A stretch of 49,497 bases of DNA from Sphaerosporella brunnea (GCA_008704415.1 VXIS01000345.1:1-49497); one strand, 5' to 3'; positions 11,156 through 22,522 are shown, counted from the first letter of the stretch. The notes: generated by a model from the sequence alone, not told the origin. Numbers and translations are program-made.

Positions 11156-12205
11156 CCAGATATGAGCTACCATCCGCTTGGTGAGCAGGACGACCGCCCA
11201 GAGGCGAATGGTCACGCAATCTCCCGGCCCTACCTGACCAAAAACAAAAGTCCTATATCCTCTCGATATACCAGCCGCGCAATCCATGGACGCCACCGAC
11301 CCTCTGATCGTCTGACCTTGATGGCTGCACTGTCTCCCAGAATGCCACCCTGGTAGCTACTGATGACAGTATTCTCCCTCGCTGCCGGCAGCCTGACTTT
11401 CAGCCGACGAAGTCTCCTGCTGGTGAGCGCTCACGTGGAGCAGGCGGTCTTGATTGCCCGGCCCTCAGGTGTTTGTAAATATCTTGCAAACTGTAACTTT
11501 GAGAGGAAGTAAATGGAGTCCTCTGTAGGCTTCCGCCGCTCGCCGCAATTACGCCGCTAGGTAGTCGGACTTTGCCTACTGGTTGCGCTGACCAGGGCCC
11601 TACGTAGTAGCAGTAGCGCGAGGCAATACCACACATCCGCGCCGGCGATTTACAGTTTGAACTTTCAAAACAGGGTGGCATTCAAGTTTCAATGCAAGGC
11701 TGGAAAGGAAGATGGGTAACCTGCTGTGGTCGTCGTCTGTTGTTGCTACACAACGCTGGCTCTGCTCAGAGTAGTTTGCTCCCTGCTCGCTCATTTGTGG
11801 ATTGACCGCGGTTCATGTATTATTCAGAAGCAAGCCCTTAGTTGCAGCCTGTTGAGTGCCAGAACTAAATGGCGAGCGCGAGCGGGGTGCAGTTTTTCAA
11901 GTTCTTTGCTGGGAATCACTCTATCAAACAGCCCAGCCGACGCAGGACTGGCTGTTTCGGTCGGCTGCTGACAGCCCTGGTGCTGGCCCTGTGAGCAACC
12001 GCGCCAGCGCCAGCCCACAAACTTTGGGGATACGCATGGCCAATGTAGCTGCATGGGCCGAGCGGAAGTAGAGGTTGTCGGTCGCCCGGTCCCGTGTTTG
12101 AAGCCGGGTCAGTATGTATATCCAGCCTGTTTTTTTTGTTTTGCAAAGATTGGCGGATACGTTCCGATATTTGGATTCAGGAGCAGTTGGATGATCTGCT
12201 TGGAT
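11156..12205. other. Non-coding or unrecognised sequence (right copy of 8365-9415)
   Basis: Mirror of 8365-9415, with the same short overlapping frames and no recognised domain. Confidence 0.3.
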
Positions 12206-14675
12206 ACCGTAGAGCTTCGGTACTAAGGCAATTTCACCGGATCCAAAGCACGGTCCTTTTCAAGTAAATCTGGGGCAATTGAGCCGATGATGGTGGGAGG
12301 ATGACGAAATGGCTCGTCTGCCCACGCCGCGAAACGAAACTCGCGCCGCGAAACGAAACTTGCGGCACGAAACAAAATTCATCTGCCCGCGCCGCGCGGA
12401 TGTTGTAATAAAGCTTTTAAATATGCGACAAACAAAAGCAAATAAAACATGAATGCCAGCCAGCCAGATCCGCTCCCTTTTCACCCGTGACTGCCACAAA
12501 AATACCCGTCAGTCATCTGTCAACCCTCGGGGCTGGTGAGCAATACTTATCTTATTTGTCCCAAGCCTTTTTGCTCCACCAGAAAGCTCTCGAGTCTTGT
12601 GGTGTTGGTACAACCCCTGTAGCGTGATCTCGAGCAGGTTGATTCCACAGAGGGTCAGTTGCTGGGAGGTAGTGGTGCCTTCGAGACTTAGTCTTTGAAT
12701 TTTTGTGAACGGCAGATGAGCTGGCGGGGGTTTGCACACGCCCAGCAACATGCTCTCGAGCGGGGACATCCCATAAAGGATCATCGCTGGGGAGGCGTTT
12801 TTGCTTTTGCCGAGTCTTTGATGAGCCTGAGCTTGAAGCAATTGTAGGAGATGCATTGAGCGGGGGAAGGTGCCGGTGCTGGGTCTGAAAAATTGTCGGG
12901 GGCGTCTGCATCCACAAACTCAATTGCAGGGTGATTATCGCAGGCAGGATCGACTTCATCATTGGGATTATCTTCCGGAGCTTCTCTTTGCCAGTCACCA
13001 ATATTTAGATGCTCTTTAGAAATATCCTTAACTGAGAGCTCGTGGTTGCAGGAACCATCAATGGGAAGCGTCATGCCGAGTTTTCGAAAGGTCCTTGCAA
13101 TCATATTGCGCTTCTGAATGCTCTGGAACTCATTCCAAACGTCCGCAACAGCTTTTACAAGCACAATTCTTCGCTTGCCAATCGCCGACATCTGAGGGAA
13201 ACGTGCAAGTGCTTTAGCTAGTACAGGACACGATTCAACGCTCGATCCCTCATACTTCAGCCCACTCCATCTTTGACTTGAGCAGTGCTTTGAAAGGCTT
13301 ATTGATCGAGATGTCTGTGGGTTGTACCAAGCCTGTACAACCCGAAGGCACAATGCTCGGCGTAAGTCCAAGCGATCAATACTGTTCCAACAGCTCCGGC
13401 GTTTTGTGAAATAATGCGGCATTGAGAACTGCAAGAGCTGGACCTGCATCGTCGTCGGCCTAAAGGTAAGGTACAATAAGACCGTGAAGCCACTGGCCCA
13501 TGACTTCCTCGTTGCAGTATGCCGTTTCGTTGAAAAGGAATCCAGAATTTCGTGCTCTTCGTGGGGAATCATTCCTTCTCCACGAAAAATGACGATTATT
13601 TTCAAAAGGGCTCCGTCTCCCGCTGCAGTGATCATCAGCGTAGCCTGGCGCTTGTCCCAGCCGCTCTTCGTGGATTTTGCTTGAACCGTTTTTGCACCTT
13701 TTTCGCAGTATGTCTGTCCTTCAAGGTATTCGAAGGGTGCAGGAGTTTGATCCATATTAAAAATTCGGCGCTCTTTGAACCATCCCACAGCTTGCGGAGT
13801 ATCGCCTGGTTGAAGTTGAGAATTTCGTCTATTAAATCGGAAAAAATTCAGGATCGGTTCCATGTAATCTTCTGGCAGTTTTTGAGCCGTGTTGGTGATA
13901 AACCGCAAAACAATACCCTGCCGAGCCAGAAATTTTGCGAATCATCCTTTCGAAAACTGAAATGTGCCTTCGGGTATGTTGGGATATAACTCCTCGAAAA
14001 ACTTTAGGCTATGGTAGCGGAACCAATCTTGACGAACGGTAGCTCCCTCTTTTCGTGCCTTCTGAAATTCTTCGACAAGTTTTTGTTCGAGAAGTGGCCA
14101 ATAACTTCGATCTACATGGATGTTTTGACGGTGCTTTTCTCGTCCTTCCAAAAGATCCAGCTCCTTTCGAGGCCATTTGCTTGCGGTGTTTTTGGATACG
14201 CCAGTCCATGCTTCCATCTCTTCCCATGTAGGCTTCCTTACTGCATTATGACCGTACTCTGGCCTGGGAACCCACGCCGTATTTTTGAGCTGCAGGATCT
14301 CCAGCTTTCGCCTGTTCGTATAACAGTGGCGCCTGCTAGGAGTTTTCGCATTGAGGCCACGAGCCAGGATTTTGTGCGCTGCTGATGGTAGTCGCCGCCC
14401 TCCCGAAATTCGCTGCTTTACGTTCCGTTTATTCGGTCTGGTGTTGAGCTTGGGCGCCATGTTCAAGTTGGTGCTTCCGGGGTCACATCCTTCTCAGTTT
14501 CGTTTTGCGGCGTGGGCAGACGAGTTTCGTTTCACGGCGTCGGCAGACGAGTTTCGTTTCGCGGCGCGAGCAGACCAGCCTTTGCGTCATCCCCCCCACT
14601 ATCATCGGCTCAATTGCCCTGCATTTCCTTTTGCTTTGGGTCCGGTGAAATTGCCTTATGGGCGAAGCTCTACGG
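12206..14675 (-). mobile_element. 2.5-kb TA-flanked DDE transposon (right copy)
   Basis: Mirror of 5896-8364, one base longer inside. Compared with the left copy it carries one extra C at 12869-12870 (within the transposase) and one fewer T in a homopolymer near 12498 (downstream of it). The ends, TA flanks and GAAACGAAACT sub-repeats are identical. Confidence 0.88.
12552..14460 (-). pseudogene. Degenerate DDE transposase (right copy)
   Basis: Mirror of 6111-8018, with the same TGA stop and internal frame changes, plus the extra C at 12869-12870. That C ends the C-terminal frame early at 12781, whereas the left copy stays open to 8018 and keeps both DPLW tail motifs in frame. At this one site the left arm therefore looks more like the ancestral sequence. 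Confidence 0.85.
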
Positions 14676-15029
14676 TAACCGAAAAAAAAAAACCTTACAA
14701 CCTACTGGCCTTCCAGTGCCTGGCAAGCGGAAAACCGTTATTCCTTTACCTTCCCTCAAGTTTCTGAGATCAGCCGGCACCCCTTTCTCCTCGAAAAGAC
14801 TACTTCCTTCAAGTGCTTCGAGTCATCATGTGTCACTCACCCCTAACTCATCCCCTAATCTTCACGGAAAAATCTCAACTTTTGCAAAAGGCTCTCCGCG
14901 TTTCGTTCCAAAAATATGGCACCTACTCTACGTGCCACTTCCGTCGTGAGTCAATGTTCGCAGCTACCGTAGCCAGGGATAGTACTCTAAAGGCCGTATA
15001 ATGAGATAATCTAGTCAAAAATGCACAAT
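14676..15029. other. Non-coding, between transposon and tRNA-like sequence
   Basis: Starts with a 10-A tract next to the transposon end. No recognisable coding or RNA feature. Mirror: 5542-5895. Confidence 0.4.
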
Positions 15030-15110
15030 CGTGGGTGTGGTTTAGTGGTATAATTCCTCTTTAGCACTGCTCATCTGACACCGCACATACAGTTCGATTC
15101 GCCGCTCCTC
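15030..15110 (+). tRNA. tRNA-like sequence with A- and B-box motifs (right copy)
   Basis: GTGGTTTAGTGGTATAATTC matches the D-arm/A-box region of tRNA-Gly, and AGTTCGATTCG matches the T-arm/B-box. The intervening 45 bases do not give a clear anticodon stem, and the ends do not pair as an acceptor stem. Most likely a tRNA-derived pseudogene. Confidence 0.3.
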
Positions 15111-15149
15111 TCCTCCATTCTTTTTCGTCCTTGCTGCTGACCCCTCTGG

Positions 15150-15700
15150 ATGAAAGAAAATATAGCGGGGCAAGCCGGTCTTCTTTCCTCGATCTCAGAG
15201 GGTCTCCTGCGTTCCCGCGCTCGGTTGCTTCCTGGGGTTACGATCGTATCGAACCTTTCTAAACGTCAAAGCCCACGACGTGGCGAGAAGATGTTGGATT
15301 TGTTTTATGTGGATCAACACAAAATGTTGTTCCACAAGATCATGTGCGAAGATGGGGCTTGGACCGCGGAAGGGGATCTGGGTGGGCCGTCGGGTACTGC
15401 TCTTGCCGCTGTGTCTTGGGGCCCTGATAGGCTGGATGTGTTTCTGGTGCTTTCCTATACGGCGATGCATCACAGGCGTTAGGATGGGAAGAGCTGGAGG
15501 TGGGACTACTATGGTGAAACGTTGGGCGAGGAGTTTGGTGCTGTTCCCACTGATGTGAGCTGGGGTGAAGGGAGGATGTGTTTGCGGTGGATGTTGATAG
15601 GAAATTGTTGCATAGGTGGTGGGATCAGTAGATGACCGACTGGGCACTTTCGAAGTTGGGGTTTGAAGAGTTGGGAAGTGTATTCAGGGGTATAGGTAGG
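15150..15700 (+). pseudogene. Decayed PLL-like beta-propeller lectin
   Basis: An open stretch from ATG 15150 carries blade-type repeats: LDLFYVDQHKMLFHK, then W...GDLGG, then AAVSWGPDRLDVF and an H+R motif, the pattern of PLL-like (former DUF346) carbohydrate-binding propellers. It stops at TAG 15480-15482 exactly where the family has the W of a WDG motif (TGG to TAG is a G-to-A change). Homology continues in the same frame (DGKSWRWDYYGETLG, DVSWGEGR), then in another frame (FAVDVDRKLLHRWWDQ near 15580) with a further TAG. Only about three blades remain of the 5-7 usual. Probably a dead lectin gene; the true start is unknown. Confidence 0.6.
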
Positions 15701-17201
15701 GAAGCTCCGGGGAGCCCGGGGGTGAATGTGGTTGGGAAGGCGAGCAATTGGAGCAAGTTTGAACTTTGTTAATCTTTTTCTGTTGAGATACCAGCCTTCT
15801 TTTCCCAGCGGCCATATCGTGCCCATAACAGCGGCAATCCATCCGAATCGCGGACAAACCAAAGAAATACATACAATAAAACTATATTCGTCCGCATAGA
15901 CTCGAAAAAAGCGCAATAGTTGCGGTAGTCCGATCCCTACCGGAAAATTTGAGGGTTTGGAATTTACCGATCGTTGCCAGCACTGTCCACGTCCCCAGCC
16001 CCAATCCTGCTATATCACCAAGTTTTGTCTGAACGGAAGCCTTTAACTTTAGATATCGCTTGGGTGTCCCCCTGCCAAATGTTTTCCGAAACAAAATGTG
16101 CTGACTCCTCCTATTAGCCGCCCCGCGGTTGTTTTGTGTTGAAGAATCGGGAGTTGTCCTTTTGCTCGACCACCACATTACGGCTGTTCTATTGGGGTTT
16201 TTATGTTCTCATGGGACTCGGAGCGGGATTGGAAACTAGGAAAGTGCGACTCGTTCCTTGCATTTCATCTGTTAGGGCTCCGAACATATAAATTGTGACA
16301 GAAGGCCGAGCTGGAAACGTACCTCCTGCATCGGAAGAGGTTCGGGTGCGCAGCGAATACGAACGTTCTCATCCCACGCGAGTTAGGATAGAGTGAATAG
16401 GTATCTAGGTAGGTACTTAGTAGCTATCTATCCCTATAGAGCAGTTGGTGTGGCGGTTTACGGTGGCGTTTACAGGTGTGGCGGTTTCTGGGGGCAAGCG
16501 AAGCGAGCGCTACCATTCTGGAGTGAAGCCGTGGAGGACTGCCCAGCTCTATCCCTATCCCTGTATATAGTGAGCCGCATCATTGGCGCAGCACGGTGGC
16601 TCAACACGGAAAATTTATCCTACCAGAGACTGAGTGATTAGCTGTGATTGTGCGGCGCAGTGTGGAGCGAAGCTCTAGGATCGGGAGGGGGGCCGTAGAG
16701 GAGCGTAGTGGCAGGTAATAAAATGTCATAGAAATGTATACCGTGGGGGTTCAAATAGTACGAGTGCTAGCTGTAAATCAACGCTTGACTTCAACGCACT
16801 CATCCTCTCCCGCAACCTTTCAACCACCCAGCTTCACTACCCCCATCATCGCCCCCCGTGTCTCCACCTAAATATATAGAGCAAAGTGAGCGTGCGGTGG
16901 CTCCCACGGTGGACCCCGGTGGCGCAATGCAGAAAACTCAAAGTTTTTCCTACTATCGGCTGAGTGATTAGCTGTGATTGGGCGGCGAATTGTGGAGCGG
17001 AGCCGTGGAGGAGCTTGAGCGACAATACTGCGGAGCGACCACGCTGCTGTACACACTGCTAGATTTGTCGATGGTTGTGTAATGGAATGGAATTGTATTT
17101 ATCTGTACCGGTGCTCGCGGTGAAGTTAGACGGTCTTGCCTCCTCGAGCCCAACCCACTACCTCCTCTCTTTACTTTACTGCGCCGTGTTTCGCACACAT
17201 A
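15701..17201. repeat. Non-coding with two short dispersed repeats (right copy)
   Basis: Mirror of 3370-4870. Repeat copies lie near 16430-16676 and 16906-17041. The first also includes GTGGCGGTTTACGGTGGCG and GGCAAGCGAAGCGAGCGC, sequence styles common in fungal miniature elements. Confidence 0.5.
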
Positions 17202-17316
17202 CCGTAGAGATTCGGTACTAAGGCAATGTGGCAAAGTCACTGCGCTCTGTAGAGAAGCCAATCAGCCTCATAGAAAAGTCACTTAGCCACGTTGCCTTAG
17301 TACCGAATCTCTACGG
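17202..17316. mobile_element. 115-bp MITE (right copy)
   Basis: Mirror of 3255-3369: TA-flanked, ~25-bp terminal inverted repeats shared with the DDE transposon at 12206-14675. Confidence 0.85.
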
Positions 17317-17824
17317 TACGCCCTGACTGCAACGTACATATGACTTTACATTAAGTGGCGCTGTACTAATGACTCCACGCCGTGTGGTCATCACACGGCT
17401 GTTCACTAGTTGAAAAGACAAGCCATGATTTTTTACTATTTGCCACATGCGGAAGCCGGCAAATCCCCGCAGCTTCGGAGAAAAGGTGCTCCCGTTCAGC
17501 ACCAGTCTTGAGTGACAACTCACCACCAAAAATTAAAACCTTGCGCGCCGAAGCGGAAGAAAAGGAATATTTCCCCTTTTTGAACCTTCGAATGGTCAGA
17601 ACCAGACCTTCCCCTCTCAACTCATCGTCATTCTGGGATCTTAGGAACTAAAAAATCCTGGTTGTGGTGATTTCATTTTCCATGGAGAAGATGGCTTTTT
17701 TTTGTTCACACAGATGTATTGCTTGTACTACACCGCCAGCGTAATGTCTCTCCAAAACTCCCGAGATAGCCCAGCCTTGTGTCGTGCGCCTGCCCCGGTG
17801 TTCTCCAGCAGCCTGAGCGCCAGG
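17317..17824. other. Intergenic (right copy)
   Basis: Mirror of 2747-3254. No supported gene. Confidence 0.4.
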
Positions 17825-19061
17825 TCATTTTCTGCCCGTAGTCGTCCCGAAGTTGTACAGTGGGATGGCCTCCTTCTTTGTATGCACCCCCTTGAACTCG
17901 GGAAACACCATCTTCCCACCGCTGGTATGAATCGTCTCGGTGTGTTTCAAAAACGGCAGGCCGATCAGCGCTTCGTGGGCATAATCATCCACCACGGTGA
18001 ACTCCACATTCGTCCACACCTTATTCCTCCCATCAAAACTCCACTTCACATCTATAACTGGCAGGTTCTTTGACGTAGACCCGTCGGCCATGAGTAGAAC
18101 TTGCCCCCGCTGCGGATTCCGATCAATCTTGTGCTCCAACCCGTGCGCACGTAGCCATTCGGTCTTGATCAGGTTGCACCCGCCGCCAGTGTCCACGATC
18201 GGGACTAAGGGTATGTCGTCAAAAGCGCCCGGGAACTTGAGGAATTCGTCGTCGTCCACGTAGTCCGAAGTCGCCCCGGAGACTACTTCGGGAGGCTGGG
18301 GCTCGGCCCCGTGGCCGTCGCACGTCGGACACCCGTGCTCTTCCGAGCGCGGGCCGATGGCTGCCATCGCTTCTGGCTGCGGTCTTGTCAGCAGCTGGCT
18401 ATACACTTCAGGATCGAAAAGCATGGTAGGACGTACGCGCAGCGCCAAATTCCTCCCACGAAGCGCCGCATCATGTATCAACCCCAACTCGACGCAATTG
18501 TTACTGAGCGGGACACGTGCAAGGACATCGGGGTCCCAGAACGCGGCGGAATTGAGCAAATGCTCTCTCAACAGATCCTTCAAGCTGGAATTGCAACATT
18601 CGAGAATATTCAGCACATGATCGAGCGTGGCATCGACCTCGAATTCCGGCTCGGTGATGTGGCGAAGGTAGTCCAACAGCTGGTCCCATTGCATTGACGC
18701 CGTGGCGAGAATAATGTTCTGCCCCACCTCTGTGAATTGCCGGAACACTGAAGTCCATAGCCCTAGCGCTTGGTCGTGGTGAAGGAGCTCGAAAATGTGG
18801 TTGAATTCCTTTTTGGCCGCGTTGAAGGAGTCCGATTTCTGGGGGGGGGGGGGGGGGTTGTTAGTAGGAAGGGATATAGGCAGGGGGAGCTGGAGGACGA
18901 TGTACCTTGCTTGCCGACTCTTCGAGCGCTTGTGCGATCCCGTTGATCAGCTTCGACAGCGCGCCGAAGCCGGCCTCGGGTACGGCAAAGGTCGTGTCCG
19001 ATGTCTCCAGCCCATAGCTGAGACTTAAAAGAGAATCATGGATATGTTTGACCGCCTTCAT
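17825..19061 (-). CDS. Retropepsin-like aspartic peptidase domain protein
   Basis: A two-exon gene: exon 1 19061-18906 (52 codons, phase 0), intron 18905-18839 (67 bp, GT...AG, branch TACTAAC, polypyrimidine tract of 17 consecutive C) and exon 2 18838-17825, for 389 residues with no internal stop. Residues ~1-190 are helical and of unknown family. A CPTCDGHG stretch lies near residue 222. The C-terminal part is a retropepsin-like fold: PIVDTGGGCNLI with the catalytic DTG at about 268-270, then VLLMADGS, and the hydrophobic-glycine motif ALIGLPFL at 342-349. One such domain implies a homodimeric active site. No reverse transcriptase, integrase or LTR is adjacent, so it reads as a cellular or domesticated protease gene rather than a retroelement pol. 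Substrate unknown. Confidence 0.78.
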
Positions 19062-19514
19062 CGTGGGCGGCAAGAGGAGAGGGGAGAGAAACTTGTGGAC
19101 GACGTTGAGTTTGAGTTGGGAAATCGACGGTGCGAATGATTTTTGACCCTTGGGGGCGGCGGAACTATCTGCTGCCGCTAATTTGATCTCCCCTCAATGA
19201 CGACTACCCCGCCTTCATCACAACAGTGCGGGGAGTGCGGGGTTGGGAGCACTGCCCGCCTCAAACAGAGCACACTCGCATGACGTTGTCTCACACGAGG
19301 GCCTTTATTAGGAGAACAATTTTAGCCTCAATGCAGCTGCAATGACTACGTCAATTTTTGCATTTGCACGGAGTAGAGAGGCGGTGATGCTCGGACAGGA
19401 GCGGAGGAGGGAGGACAACCCCTGGGCTCTGATCAAAGGCGGTCCCTCTCTGACTATCTCCAGTACTTAAACACTGTTTGCCAGTGATTACCCTCGACTT
19501 AGCGTGACAGCATC
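19062..19514. promoter_or_regulatory. Shared upstream region of the divergent retropepsin-like and lectin-like genes
   Basis: The two genes face away from each other across ~450 bp. The side next to the retropepsin-like start is purine-rich on the plus strand (pyrimidine-rich leader on the coding strand). No clear TATA element or operator is visible. Confidence 0.35.
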
Positions 19515-20669
19515 ATGTCTTTCAACCCTAAAACCTCCATGCTTCGGCATTCCGCCGTTGCAGCTTGCGCATTCTGGCCAACCGACAGACAACATATTTT
19601 CTTCTAAGACCACGATGGAGGGATTCGACAGATCACACACAAGAACGGGTTTGTCGGCGGAGACAAACACAGTCGGCTGGCCATTGCCAACAACGCGAGG
19701 TGGCATACTCTCCTTGCCGTAGCGGGATATGAAGTCCCCTGTTCTCAGAAAGATTGCTCCGAAAACAATCGGTCGGCAAGATAATGCATCTCCTGATCGA
19801 AGACTTGTAGGAGTTCGTCGGCGGCTGATCATCCCGTAGATTCACCTCTTCTACCTCAATGCCGAAACCGTCATCCGAAGTAACCTATTCTATGTACCTT
19901 CACGTTTCAAATCCGTCGCTGACAAGCTACCTCAGGTATAACCAACCTTCAACGGGGAATTCTGGGAAACAGCTACGGACTTCAATAAGCAACTGATCCG
20001 GGTGCACCCGTCGTCCAAGTTAACTGTGATCGCCATGCACCCCAGCAACGTTCTCCGCCTCTACTACCAAACCGTAGACAAGCAGCTAAACGAGCACATC
20101 TACACGCCGGAAGCCAGATGGCCTCACCAAGCGACTCTTGGCACCGCAATTACCGGGTCAGCCATCGCGGCTACTGAGTACCCTTGCAGAGAAGAAATCT
20201 CGGTCTTTACCAGGACGCGGGATGCACTCTGAGGCAGATTTCGAAGGTCAATAAGGATTGTGGAGAGAAGGTACGCGCTTCCCCGCCCATTCCGTGCAAG
20301 CGCTAATGCGAAGGGTGCAGGCTCTCTCAACATCCCCAATGCTCCTCCTCAGTGCGCATTCGTGGCAGTGTCGCACACAGGATTGATATGAAACATGGAC
20401 ATAATCCGACTGCACGTGGTCACGGCCAGAAAAACGGTTTCTGAGTGGGTATGGTGTCACAGCAACCATGCGTTCAGCGTTTGGCAACGAACACGTTGAG
20501 TCATGGAAGTATTGCGGCAATCATCTTCCCCAACGATGAGAAGGAGGAGGTTAGGTTTTATTATCAGGGGGATCATAATGAGATGCAGAGCATTGGGTTG
20601 GTTAATGGCAGTTGGCAGGTGTTGTCGACGTTGTCGACGGGGGAGACGAGTCTGTACGAGACGAGGTAG
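19515..20669 (+). pseudogene. Decayed fucose-specific-lectin-like beta-propeller
   Basis: Starting at ATG 19515 the frame encodes AACAFWPTDRQHIFF, then TAA at 19605-19607, then continues in frame with DHDGGIRQITHKNGF, like a blade of fungal fucose-specific (AAL/FleA-type) lectins. After a frameshift near 19740 it continues with TAG (19837) and TAA (19939), then VLRLYYQTVDKQLNEH and ITGSAIAATEY, and further blades HGSIAAII and VRFYYQGDHNEMQ up to the stop at 20667-20669. A 50-bp intron-like segment lies at 20271-20320 (GTACGC...TGCAG, GCTAAT branch). Three of the stops are explicable by CAA or CAG changing to TAA or TAG. It crosses the arm edge at 20570, so the right arm is the anchored one. 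Family assignment rests on repeated (L/F)YYQ and G.SIAA motifs. Confidence 0.6.
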
Positions 20670-22522
20670 AGGGTGGGAAGCATTGGTTGGAAGATGAACA
20701 AGTGGGGTTGCTGGCTTAGATTTCGAATTCTACACCAATGGATTGCGATGCTTTTGTTCCCGTGGGGTATCGGGAGCCCTTCCGGCGTTTACCTTCGAAA
20801 AGCATCATACCGTTCGTTGTCGAAGAGCCTCGCTGCAGGACTCGATATGTATGTCTGCGGGCACTGAAAAAGCACAACAGCATGTGCAGTAGTCGCAACC
20901 CCGCACGATTTGTCAACTTGCAGGGGGTCATACTTCTAGAATCTACATACCCGTATTTACTCGGGTCCCAGGTTTGCTTGGTGGCAAAAATGGCCCTATA
21001 GGGAAGTAGAAAAAAAACAACGGCTATTATGCCCCATAACCCGTGGATTTTGTGAATTCTCTCCGTTTTTTTTATTCCCCATACCCCGCGAATTGCGCTG
21101 CCAAATACTACTTCGCTTCCGCTCTAAGTGTACATGTGTGGCCGGGCGCATAATGGCCTATACCCTTACCAAGAGCACAGCGTGGGAGCAGGTTATAGCG
21201 GAGCTCAGGGAGTTGGCCAGGGCTTCGGCCGCGCCTCCTGGCCTCCGCAGGCCGCCTCTTCGCTTGTGCTTGGTGGTCGGGCGTCCCCGTTGTGGCATGT
21301 CAACGGAGGCTCGTACTGTGCCATTTCCTGATCAGACAACTCAGAACCTGAATCTTTGGCAACGGTGTGATCGTCAGTAGGCGCCGGACGCTGAGGGTGC
21401 GGCGTCCAAGTTTGCAGCCTTCCGGGTCTTCTACAGTTGTGGCTTTCTCGCATCCGAATGGAGAGTGGCGTATACGAGGATACCCTTCAAGCAACCACCC
21501 TAGGAAGGAGGAACTGTGGTCAGGAGGATCAAGGAGCCTGAGCGGAGGATAAAGGAGTCTGAGCTGAGGCTCGACGGGGGTTGGTGGAGGAGACGCACCT
21601 GGAACGGTCACGTAGAGAGGTAATAGGTCACGGCGACCGCACAATAGCCGAAAAAAAACAAAAACCTCCTTGGCAAGGCTAAAGCTTCCAGACATCGTGT
21701 TGCCATTCTGAGAAGAAAAAAGCAATTTCGGGGGGTCTTTCTTACCACTCGACCAGTGCAGGGATGTGTTCCTAAGCAAAAATAGATGTCGCGACAAACC
21801 CGATCTTAAGCCACGCGGGCCCAATTGGTGGGGTAGGCCACCGACGGTCGCCTATTAGACGCCGCTCTCAATTCGAGTTTTGTTTTTGAGGTTTGTTGTG
21901 GCCAGGAGTTTACCGAACTTCCATACCCAGGGCAACAGCAGAATGATTGACTCGCCCCGCATTCTCAACAGAACCGCAGGTTAATTGAACGCAGAGTATG
22001 TTCACCCCACGGACCAGCTGTCCTCTGCATATAGAGTACATGCTTCTGCAGTTGCAGGACATATTGCATAACTATGCAGGCCTTTATCGTCAACCTCGTC
22101 AACAGAAAAGCACAAGCCAACTGCAGTTGCAGCCTCAAACCTCTAGAAGCACAACCAACCCCTGCCAGAGATCGGCCGGATCGCCCAACCCAAAGAAATT
22201 TCGTAACAGCAACGCTGGGAAGAATGACGCGGACACGTCGAGCTGATGGCCAGAATATTCACTGTATATCACTCGGAAATTCCCAGCCTTCCTCTCATGA
22301 ACACTTATTAGGACACGGAACCGCACGGTTATTGGAGATATCTGTGCAATCAAACCACAGTGTCCCCCTCTCTTGCCATATCTCTCATCGGCACCGAGCC
22401 CCGTGGTTACATACAATTCGACAGCCTTGACTCTGTATTGCAGTACCTTCCGCAACGACAGCGATGCAACGAGGTGGTATGCGGGCCTGCCCTGATCCTG
22501 TTGAAGTTGTGCCATCTTCTGA
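20670..22522. other. Long non-coding stretch and 5' region of the NLR-type gene
   Basis: No recognisable domain from 20670 to about 21990; the open frames here (for example minus 21300-21824) are low-complexity and unsupported. From 21998 to 22500 short plus-strand frames could contain the missing first exon(s) of the downstream NB-ARC/TPR gene, for instance the frame opening at ATG 21998, but no splice pair is decisive. TATAGAGTACATG-type sequence near 22029 is the only promoter-like string. Confidence 0.35.

Larger units (their letters stand above)
10293..20570 (-). repeat. Right arm of the 20.6-kb inverted repeat
   Basis: Reverse complement of 1-10278. This arm is contiguous with unique sequence from 20571 onward, and a lectin-like reading frame (20445-20669) crosses its outer edge without interruption. 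It is therefore the anchored copy, and its annotation should be treated as primary. Confidence 0.98.

Noticed and set aside
17825..19061. LTR-retrotransposon pol fragment
   Set aside because: The protease-like gene has an intron with a canonical branch site, an intact frame, and no flanking LTR, reverse transcriptase or integrase.
21300..21824. 174-codon minus-strand open frame
   Set aside because: Proline/leucine-rich with no domain, splice sites or conserved-looking blocks; likely chance.
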